Source: Microbacterium hydrocarbonoxydans
GTDB lineage: Bacteria > Actinomycetota > Actinomycetes > Actinomycetales > Microbacteriaceae
Length of the DNA: 64,000 nt
NCBI RefSeq assembly: GCF_000956475.1
Contig: NZ_JYJB01000010.1
Coordinates: forward strand, 1-64,000
Direction: 5' to 3'
Program-made: the position numbers and the translations under genes
Part shown: positions 57,350-64,000 of the stretch, piece by piece
Layout: every line of letters starts with the position of its first letter
Numbering within the stretch: the stretch's first letter is position 1
The notes under the pieces: generated by a model
Databases searched by the model: none
The model's input: the letters and a program-made list of their open reading frames with translations, nothing else
What the model was told of the DNA's origin: nothing

Positions 57350-57369
57350 GGCTGAGGGAACACTCAGCC
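57350..57369. promoter_or_regulatory. Inverted repeat between parA-like gene and pyc
   Basis: GGCTGAG and CTCAGCC, seven perfect pairs around GGAACA, in the short divergent region. It overlaps a TAGGCT -10 candidate (57348-57353), so it may be an operator or a 5' hairpin of the pyc mRNA. Confidence 0.4.
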
Positions 57370-57419
57370 CCGCCCCATGCGCGTCGAAATCGCCGCGCAT
57401 CGAGCTTTCAGAGGTGTGC

Positions 57420-60400
57420 ATGTTCAAGAAGATCCTTGTGGCGAACCGCGGCGAGATCGCGATCCGCGCCTTCCGTGCGGCTTTCGAGGTCGGGGCGAGG
57501 ACGGTCGCCGTCTTCCCTCATGAGGACCGCGGCTCGGTCCACCGGCTGAAGGCCGACGAAGCGTATGAGATCGGTGAGCGCGGCCATCCGGTGCGCGCGT
57601 ACCTGAACGTCGACGAGATCATCCGGGTCGCCCGCGAAGCGGGGGCGGATGCGATCTACCCCGGCTACGGATTCCTCTCCGAGAACCCGGAGCTCGCAGA
57701 GAAGGCGGCCGCGAACGGCATCGTCTTCATCGGTCCGCCGGCGGACGTGCTGGAGATGGCGGGGAACAAGGTCGAGGCCAAGCGGCACGCGATCGAGGCG
57801 GGCGTGCCCGTGCTCCGGTCGACCGAGGCATCTGATGACGTCGACGCCCTCGTCGCCCAGGCGGACGAGATCGGTTTCCCGCTGTTCGCGAAGGCCGTCG
57901 CCGGCGGTGGAGGCCGCGGCATGCGCCGTGTCGAGACCAAGGGCGATCTCGCACCCGCGCTCGCTGAGGCGATGCGCGAGGCGGCGAGCGCGTTCGGCGA
58001 CCCCCGCATGTTCCTCGAGCAGGCGGTGCTGCGTCCGCGACACATCGAGGTGCAGATCCTGGCGGACAAGACTGGTGAGACCGTGCACCTGTTCGAACGC
58101 GACTGCTCTGTGCAGCGACGGCACCAGAAGGTGGTCGAGATCGCTCCGGCCCCGAACCTGGACGACGGCATCCGCACCGCGCTGCACGGCTACGCCGTGG
58201 CATTCGCCCGCTCGATCGGCTACGAGAACGCCGGCACCGTGGAGTTCCTGCTCGAGACGGCGGGGGAGCGCGCGGGTGAGGTCGTCTTCATCGAGATGAA
58301 CCCGCGGATCCAGGTCGAGCACACGGTCACGGAAGAGGTCACCGACGTCGACCTCGTGCAGAGCCAGATGCGCATCGCCTCGGGTCAGACGCTCGCCGAT
58401 CTCGGGCTCCAGCAGGAGAACCTGCACCTGCGAGGCGCTGCCCTGCAGTGCCGCATCACCACGGAGGACCCCACTCAGGGCTTCCGCCCCGACACCGGCA
58501 AGATCACGACGTACCGCTCGCCCGGCGGTGCCGGCGTGCGTCTCGACGGCGGCACCGTGCACCAGGGCGCGCAGATCAGCCCGCACTTCGATTCGATGCT
58601 CGCCAAGCTCACGTGCCGCGGGCGCGACTTCCCCGCCGCGGTCGCGCGGGCTCGACGCGCCCTGGCCGAGTTCCGCATCCGCGGCGTCTCCACGAACATC
58701 CCGTTCCTGCAGGCGCTGCTCGACGATGCGGCATTCGTCGCGGGCGACGTGAGCACCTCGTTCATCGACGAGCGACCAGAGCTGCTGCGTGGGCGGGCCT
58801 CGAAGGACCGCGGCACGAAGATCCTCAACTGGCTCGTGGACGTCACAGTCAACAAGCCGCATGGCGTGCACCCCGGGGTCGTGGACCCGGCGAGCAAGCT
58901 GCCGCCGGTCGATCTGACGAGCGAGCCTGTGCCGGGCTCGCGTCAGCGCCTGCTCGAGCTGGGGCCCGAGCGGTTCGCGGCCGACCTGCGGGCGCAGTCC
59001 GCCCTGGCGATCACCGACACGACCTTCCGCGACGCGCACCAGTCGCTGCTCGCGACCCGCGTGCGCACCAAGGACCTGGTCGCTGCCGCGCCGTACATCG
59101 CGCGGCTGACGCCGGGACTGCTGTCGGTCGAGGCGTGGGGAGGCGCGACTTACGACGTCGCGCTGCGGTTCCTCGGCGAGGACCCATGGGAGCGGCTCGA
59201 CAAGCTGCGCGCCGCTCTGCCGAACGTCGCGATCCAGATGCTGCTGCGTGGTCGGAACACGGTCGGATACACCCCGTACCCGACAGCCGTCACCGAGGCG
59301 TTCGTCGCCGAGGCCGCCGCGAGCGGCATCGACATCTTCCGCATCTTCGACGCGCTCAACGACGTCGAGCAGATGCGACCGGCCATCGAGGCCGTGCGCG
59401 CCACGGGCACTGCGGTCGCGGAGGTCGCCCTCTGCTACACCGGAGACCTGCTCAACCCCGCCGAGGACCTCTACACGCTCGACTACTACCTGAAGCTCGC
59501 AGACCAGATCGTGGCCGCCGGCGCCCACATCCTCGCCATCAAGGACATGGCGGGTCTGCTGCGCCCCGCGGCCGCCGCGAAGCTCGTCACCGCGCTGCGT
59601 GAGCGGTTCGATCTGCCCGTGCACCTGCACACGCACGACACCCCCGGCGGCCAGCTGGCGACCCTGCTCGCCGCGAGTGCAGCAGGAGTCGACGCGGTCG
59701 ACGCGGCATCCGCTCCGCTGTCCGGAACGACCAGCCAGCCCTCGCTGTCGTCGCTGGTCGCCGCTCTCGCCCACACCGAGCGCGACAGCGGTATCGATCT
59801 CGACGGCGTCTCGGATCTCGAACCGTACTGGGAGGCGGTGCGCCGCACCTACGCGCCGTTCGAGTCCGGACTGCCCGGCCCCACGGGACGGGTGTACCAC
59901 CACGAGATCCCCGGCGGACAGCTGTCGAACCTTCGTCAGCAGGCGAAGGCGCTCGGGCTCGCCGACGACTTCGAGCTCATCGAGGACATGTATGCGGCGG
60001 CCGATCGCATCCTCGGCCGGGTGCCCAAGGTCACCCCCTCGTCGAAGGTGGTGGGCGATCTCGCGCTGCACCTCGCGGCTGTGAAAGCCGACCCCGCTGA
60101 CTTCGAGGCGAACCCCGAGAAGTACGACGTGCCCGATTCGGTCGTGGGCTTCATGGCGGGCGAACTGGGCGACCTGCCCGGCGGCTGGCCCGAGCCCTTC
60201 CGTACCAAGGTGCTCGCCGGGCGATCCGTGCGCACCGGTCTGACCGAGATCAGCGCCGATGACGAGGCTGCTCTCGCGGGTGACAGTGCGACGAGGCGGG
60301 CGCGGTTGAACACCCTGCTCTTCCCCGCTCCGACACGTGAGTACGAGCAGGCGCGCGAGCAGTACGGCGACCTGTCGGTCCTCGACACGGGCGACTACCT

Positions 60401-60827
60401 GTACGGACTGGTGCAGGGACAGGAGCACCTGATCGAGATCGACCGGGGCGTGCAGCTCTACGTCGGCCTCGAGGCCATCGGCGATGCGGACGAGAAGGGC
60501 ATGCGCACGGTCATGACGACGCTGAACGGACAGCTTCGTCCGGTCTTCGTCCGCGACCGGTCCATCGTGGTCGACGCGCACGAGGTCGAGAAGGCCGACA
60601 CCTCTGTCACCGGCCACGTCGCGGCCCCGTTCTCGGGAGTGGTCACGCTGAAGACCGAGGTGGGAGCGAGGGTGCGAGCCGGTGAGCCGGTCGCATCGAT
60701 CGAGGCGATGAAGATGGAGGCCGCCATCACGGCACCCGTCGACGGCGTCGTCGAGCGTCTCGCGATCGGTGCCACGCAGCAGGTGGACGCGGGAGATCTT
60801 TTGGTCGTGATCAGCCCTTCGCACTAA
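57420..60827 (+). CDS. pyc: Pyruvate carboxylase
   Basis: 1135 residues, the usual single-chain length. Biotin carboxylase (about 1-450) with KAVAGGGGRGMR, carboxyltransferase beginning near DTTFRDAHQSL, and a C-terminal biotin domain with EAMKMEA (biotinyl Lys1098). It makes oxaloacetate from pyruvate and bicarbonate. ATG 57420 is chosen over an upstream GTG at 57414 because the protein then starts MFKKILVANRGEIA. Confidence 0.97.
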   Translation: MFKKILVANRGEIAIRAFRAAFEVGARTVAVFPHEDRGSVHRLKADEAYEIGERGHPVRAYLNVDEIIRVAREAGADAIYPGYGFLSENPELAEKAAANGIVFIGPPADVLEMAGNKVEAKRHAIEAGVPVLRSTEASDDVDALVAQADEIGFPLFAKAVAGGGGRGMRRVETKGDLAPALAEAMREAASAFGDPRMFLEQAVLRPRHIEVQILADKTGETVHLFERDCSVQRRHQKVVEIAPAPNLDDGIRTALHGYAVAFARSIGYENAGTVEFLLETAGERAGEVVFIEMNPRIQVEHTVTEEVTDVDLVQSQMRIASGQTLADLGLQQENLHLRGAALQCRITTEDPTQGFRPDTGKITTYRSPGGAGVRLDGGTVHQGAQISPHFDSMLAKLTCRGRDFPAAVARARRALAEFRIRGVSTNIPFLQALLDDAAFVAGDVSTSFIDERPELLRGRASKDRGTKILNWLVDVTVNKPHGVHPGVVDPASKLPPVDLTSEPVPGSRQRLLELGPERFAADLRAQSALAITDTTFRDAHQSLLATRVRTKDLVAAAPYIARLTPGLLSVEAWGGATYDVALRFLGEDPWERLDKLRAALPNVAIQMLLRGRNTVGYTPYPTAVTEAFVAEAAASGIDIFRIFDALNDVEQMRPAIEAVRATGTAVAEVALCYTGDLLNPAEDLYTLDYYLKLADQIVAAGAHILAIKDMAGLLRPAAAAKLVTALRERFDLPVHLHTHDTPGGQLATLLAASAAGVDAVDAASAPLSGTTSQPSLSSLVAALAHTERDSGIDLDGVSDLEPYWEAVRRTYAPFESGLPGPTGRVYHHEIPGGQLSNLRQQAKALGLADDFELIEDMYAAADRILGRVPKVTPSSKVVGDLALHLAAVKADPADFEANPEKYDVPDSVVGFMAGELGDLPGGWPEPFRTKVLAGRSVRTGLTEISADDEAALAGDSATRRARLNTLLFPAPTREYEQAREQYGDLSVLDTGDYLYGLVQGQEHLIEIDRGVQLYVGLEAIGDADEKGMRTVMTTLNGQLRPVFVRDRSIVVDAHEVEKADTSVTGHVAAPFSGVVTLKTEVGARVRAGEPVASIEAMKMEAAITAPVDGVVERLAIGATQQVDAGDLLVVISPSH

Positions 60828-60837
60828 TCTTGTGCGG

Positions 60838-60897
60838 GTGAAGGCCGCGCACGCGATGCGCACCCGAGGCCTGCATCAGCTGGGAGTGACACCGTGA
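60838..60897 (+). CDS. 19-codon leader ORF
   Basis: A GTG 60838 follows TAATCT (60825-60830) by seven bases, so a leaderless transcript would begin on it. The frame encodes 19 residues, rich in Arg and His, and its TGA overlaps the GTG of the next gene (GTGA). It contains the ribosome site (GGGAG, 60882-60886) of that gene. Either translational coupling or leader-type control is possible. Confidence 0.55.
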   Translation: MKAAHAMRTRGLHQLGVTP

Positions 60898-62654
60898 CCA
60901 TCAAGAAGACATCCGCGAAGGATGAGGAATCGAGAGGGGTGCTCGACGACGCGACGTCCCTGGATACGTCGGCCATCGGCATCCTGGGCACCGCACAGGT
61001 GAGCGTGACCCTCCCTCAGTCCGATGACGACGATCTCGCCGATGAGGACGTCGTCGACGGCGAGGTGGTCGACCTGATCATCGACGAGCCGGTCTTCGAA
61101 CCGGCGACAGAGGCGCCAGAGGTGCCAGAGGCGGATGCCGTCATCCACTCGATCGTGATCGAGCTGCCTGCCGAGGACGACGAAGCCGGCACGGTGGAGT
61201 CGGATGCCGCAGCAGACGGGGACGCGGCGCGGCACGCTGCGTCTGAGGCGGCCGCTCCCGCCGAGCTCGAGATCACGGCCGAGCCTGCGGAGCCGGCCGA
61301 GCCGGCCGAGCCTGCGGAGCCGGCCGAGCCCCTCGAGTCCGCCGGGCCGGCCGAGCCGGACGCGCATGTGGTCGGGAGCGATGCGGTCGACGAATCCGCG
61401 CCCGCGGACGAAGAGGCCGCCGACATCGTCGACGAGGCGGAACCTGGCACGGACCGCGCCACTTCGCCCGCGCCGACCGACATCGTCGCCGAAGAGGCGG
61501 CGGCAGCCGCCGCTTTCATCGCACGCGCCAAGGCGGACATCGAGGCGAAGGCAGCAGCAGCCGCGGCATCCGTCTCCCGATCCGCACCCCTGAAGGAGAG
61601 CACTGTCGTGGACACCTCGAAGGACAAGACGGTGGCGCCGCAGGCGCGAGCACCTCGCGCCGAGGTGACGCTCACCTCGAAGCGGCTGGATGATCTGGGC
61701 GACGCCACGCGTGAGAGCGCCGACCTGCTCACCGCAGATCGTCTGCTCGATCCGCACCAGGTCTCGAAGCCCGAGCCGGAGGGCGCGTGGAGCCACTTCC
61801 TCTACACGGTCTCCGGTCGCCGCATCAACATCGGTGACGGGAGAAGAGCGCGCGAGCGCAAGGCGCTCAGCGCCAGGATCGCCGCCCCGCTGTCTGGCGG
61901 CGCGCGATTCGTCCCCGTGCTGTCACGCAAGGGGGGCGTGGGCAAGACCACGGTGACCGCGCTGCTCGGGATGGCGCTCGCGGATGCGAGGGAAGACCGC
62001 GTCATCGCCGTCGACGCCAACCCTGATCGCGGTACTCTCGCCGACCGCATCGCACGTCCGAACCACAGCCGCTCGGTGCGCGATCTCGTGCGCATCCACG
62101 ACGAGGTGAAGGGGTATCACGACATCTCGGCCATCGTCGCGCGCGATGCGACCCGGCTCGACGTGCTCGCCTCCGATTCCGACCCCCGGATCGCCGAGGC
62201 CTTCAGCGACAGCGACTATCGCGATGTCGCCGATGTCGCGGCGCACTACTACTCGCTCGTGCTCACCGACACCGGCACCGGAATCGTGCACTCGGTCATG
62301 TCTGCCACGCTCGACCTCGCGGACCAGATCGTCATCGTGTCGGGTCTCAGCGTCGACGAGGCGAGGCTCGCCTCCGAGACCCTGACATGGCTCGAGACCA
62401 ACGGCTACGCAGAGCAGGCCCGCGAGGCGATCATCGTGCTCAACCAGTCGACGCCGGGCGCGCCGCTGGTACGGCTGAACGAACTGGAATCGCACTTCCG
62501 CACCCGTGCGAAGAAGGTGGTCCGGATGCCGTATGACGCCCACATCGCCGGTGGCGGCACGATCGTGTTCTCGTCCTTGCAGCCCGAGACCCGCGTCGCC
62601 GCGCGCGAGCTGGCCGCTCAGCTCGTCGAGGGCCTTCGGGCGAAGGCCGCCTGA
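60894..62654 (+). CDS. EspI/MinD-like ATPase with long acidic N-terminus
   Basis: 586 residues. The first 220 are acidic and Ala-rich with [12 protein letters not shown] repeats and are probably disordered. The P-loop domain starts [20 protein letters not shown] (KGGVGKT 346-352), then [14 protein letters not shown] and [19 protein letters not shown]. That wording is closest to EspI (Rv3876) of ESX-1 loci, yet no ESX gene is near. Its role is unknown. It is followed by def with a TGATG overlap. Confidence 0.87.
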   Translation: MTIKKTSAKDEESRGVLDDATSLDTSAIGILGTAQVSVTLPQSDDDDLADEDVVDGEVVDLIIDEPVFEPATEAPEVPEADAVIHSIVIELPAEDDEAGTVESDAAADGDAARHAASEAAAPAELEITAEPAEPAEPAEPAEPAEPLESAGPAEPDAHVVGSDAVDESAPADEEAADIVDEAEPGTDRATSPAPTDIVAEEAAAAAAFIARAKADIEAKAAAAAASVSRSAPLKESTVVDTSKDKTVAPQARAPRAEVTLTSKRLDDLGDATRESADLLTADRLLDPHQVSKPEPEGAWSHFLYTVSGRRINIGDGRRARERKALSARIAAPLSGGARFVPVLSRKGGVGKTTVTALLGMALADAREDRVIAVDANPDRGTLADRIARPNHSRSVRDLVRIHDEVKGYHDISAIVARDATRLDVLASDSDPRIAEAFSDSDYRDVADVAAHYYSLVLTDTGTGIVHSVMSATLDLADQIVIVSGLSVDEARLASETLTWLETNGYAEQAREAIIVLNQSTPGAPLVRLNELESHFRTRAKKVVRMPYDAHIAGGGTIVFSSLQPETRVAARELAAQLVEGLRAKAA

Positions 62655-63145
62655 TGGCGGTTCGCGAGATCCGGGTCTTCGGAGACCCCGTGCTGCGGAC
62701 CGTGTGCGCGTCGATCGATGAGATCGACGACGGAGTGCGCGCCCTCGTGACCGACCTCGTCGACACGGTCGAACTGCCGGGGCGAGCCGGTGTCGCGGCC
62801 CCTCAGATCGGCGTCGCGCTGCGCGCATTCAGCTACAACATCGACGGCGACATCGGATACGTCCTCAATCCCGTGCTCACAGAGGTGCGCGGCGAGGCGG
62901 TGCCCACAGGGGAGGGGTGTCTCTCGGTGCCGGGGCTGTGGCACGACGCGCTGCGTCACCCCTGGGCTCGTGTCGAGGGCATCGATCTCGACGGCAACCC
63001 CGTCGTGCTCGAGGGCGACGGTCTGCTGGCCCAGGCGCTGCAGCACGAGACAGACCACCTCGACGGGAAGCTGTACCTGTCGCGGCTGGACCCCGAGATC
63101 CGAAAGATCGCGATGCGCGAGGTGCGCGAGAGCTCCTGGTTCTGA
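62654..63145 (+). CDS. def: Peptide deformylase
   Basis: 163 residues. The three metal motifs are GRAGVAAPQ (43-51), EGCLS with Cys89, and QHETDHL with His131 and His135 around the catalytic Glu. It removes the formyl group from nascent proteins. A one-base overlap couples it to the ATPase gene, an uncommon partner. Confidence 0.96.
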   Translation: MAVREIRVFGDPVLRTVCASIDEIDDGVRALVTDLVDTVELPGRAGVAAPQIGVALRAFSYNIDGDIGYVLNPVLTEVRGEAVPTGEGCLSVPGLWHDALRHPWARVEGIDLDGNPVVLEGDGLLAQALQHETDHLDGKLYLSRLDPEIRKIAMREVRESSWF

Positions 63146-63173
63146 CGCGTCGACGGGCTCACCGACCCGGCGC

Positions 63174-63213
63174 ATGAAGAAAGGGCCCCGCCGAAGCGGG
63201 ACCCTTTCTTCAT
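63174..63213. terminator. Bidirectional terminator after def
   Basis: An 18-bp stem with one mismatch, ATGAAGAAAGGG-CCCCGC pairing with GCGGG-ACCCTTTCTTCAT, loop CGAA. The arms carry AAGAAA on one side and TTTCTT on the other, so both converging genes can use it. Confidence 0.85.
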
Positions 63214-63226
63214 GTCGGCTGCTGGG

Positions 63227-64000
63227 TCAGCCTCCGATGGCGACGTTCGTCGTGGCGACCGGCTCGTCGTAGATCGCGGCGATCTCATCGGCGAAGTCGC
63301 TCATGATCACGTTGCGCTTGATCGAGAGCTTCGGAGTCAGGTGCCCTGAGGCCTCGGTCCATTCCGAGTCGAGGATCGTGAACTTGCGGATCGACTCCGC
63401 CCGGGAGACGCGCCCGTTCGCGGCGTCGACGGCCTTCTGCACCTCGGCGCGCACGGCGGCGTTCGTCGAGGCCTCCGCGAGCGACATCTCGGCGGGGAGA
63501 CCGTTGTTCGCGAGCCAGGTCGGCAGCATCTCGGGATCGAGCGTGACGAGCGCCGCGATGAACGGCTTCTGGTCGCCGACGACGACGACCTGACCGATGA
63601 TCGGATTCGCGCGGATCGGATCCTCGAGAGCCGCGGGGGAGACGTTCTTGCCGCCGGCCGTGACGATGATCTCCTTCTTGCGTCCCGTGATCGTGAGGAA
63701 GCCCTCCGAGTCGAAGCTGCCGATGTCGCCGGTGTGGAACCACCCGCCCTCGCTGAACGCATCGGCGGTGGCCTGCGGATTGTTCCAGTACTCCTTGAAG
63801 ACGTTGATGCCGCGCACCTCGATCTCGCCGTCGTCGGCGAGACGGACCCCGACGCCGGGAAGGGCAGGGCCGACCGTGCCGATCTTCGACTTGTCAGCGA
63901 GGTTGACGGTCGCGGGGGCAGTGGTCTCTGTGAGCCCGTACCCCTCGAGGATCACGACGCCGAGGCTGTGGAAGAAGTGTCCGAGGCGCGCGCCGAGCGG
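63227..64000 (-). CDS. Long-chain acyl-CoA synthetase (FadD15-like), 3' part
   Basis: Only the C-terminal 257 or so residues lie in the window. The gene runs off the right edge. The AMP-binding motif GYGLTETTAP, GWFHTGDIG and the hinge TGRKKEIIVTAGGKNVSP are intact. The end (SDFADEIAAIYDE) matches the FadD15 group of actinobacterial acyl-CoA synthetases. It activates fatty acids with ATP and CoA. Confidence 0.93.
   Translation of the reverse strand, partial: PLGARLGHFFHSLGVVILEGYGLTETTAPATVNLADKSKIGTVGPALPGVGVRLADDGEIEVRGINVFKEYWNNPQATADAFSEGGWFHTGDIGSFDSEGFLTITGRKKEIIVTAGGKNVSPAALEDPIRANPIIGQVVVVGDQKPFIAALVTLDPEMLPTWLANNGLPAEMSLAEASTNAAVRAEVQKAVDAANGRVSRAESIRKFTILDSEWTEASGHLTPKLSIKRNVIMSDFADEIAAIYDEPVATTNVAIGG

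Noticed and set aside
57408..60863. A minus-strand open frame of about 1150 codons opposite pyruvate carboxylase
   Set aside because: It mirrors the codon structure of the GC-rich pyc gene and has no domain, start signal or family resemblance.

Overview
The window is high-GC actinobacterial chromosome, most probably Microbacterium or a close Microbacteriaceae relative. This rests on the gene order, the codon use, a dense GGATGC/GCATCC word bias, many leaderless starts of the form TANNNT-N6/7-ATG or GTG, and paired ParA/MerR/GarA genes. It begins with a 5S rRNA gene and ends inside an acyl-CoA synthetase gene.

From 1 to 22.5 kb is a conserved housekeeping run with the same order as Mycobacterium tuberculosis Rv1691-Rv1713: a repeat-bearing protein, an HAD phosphatase, a tiny ORF, tlyA, nadK, recN, pyrG, ADP-ribose pyrophosphatase, xerD, parA, scpA, scpB, rluB, tyrA, cmk, der. 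Most genes overlap by 1-17 bases and are probably co-translated. A lipoprotein, adaptor, ABC ATPase and permease export module is inserted between xerD and parA. Then come a NUDIX/PIN-like fusion and a small minus-strand operon (unknown protein, YhhN, S4 protein).

At 24.3 kb an intact tRNA-Pro(GGG) carries a 5.1 kb foreign segment. The last 35 bases of the tRNA region recur at 29436-29470, and between the copies base composition drops. The segment holds no integrase. It holds two convergent large genes with nuclease-like signatures: a PD-(D/E)XK-like protein and a PD-(D/E)XK-like plus PIN-like fusion. This is the best candidate for an undescribed, probably defensive, system.

From 29.6 to 42.2 kb is accessory chromosome: a phage-type protein of the A1S_2505 family, a membrane-anchored serine hydrolase with an ArsR-like regulator and a 14-bp palindromic operator, an IICBA sugar PTS, a 14-TM MFS exporter with its TetR regulator and a 30-bp operator, an FMN reductase, UdgX, a DUF72 protein, and a baeRF-type ribosome-associated protein coupled to a frameshifted small gene.

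From 42.2 to 48 kb lies the complete damage-inducible mutasome imuA'-imuB-dnaE2 with a LexA-like box. It is followed by a prepilin peptidase, small proteins, and a type III polyketide synthase-methyltransferase-FAD monooxygenase operon (49.5-52.4 kb). The last part is again core: lpdA, a CopC-like protein, garA-ftsR-merR, a ParA ATPase, pyruvate carboxylase, an EspI/MinD-like ATPase preceded by a 19-codon leader ORF, peptide deformylase, and the 3' part of a fadD-type gene.
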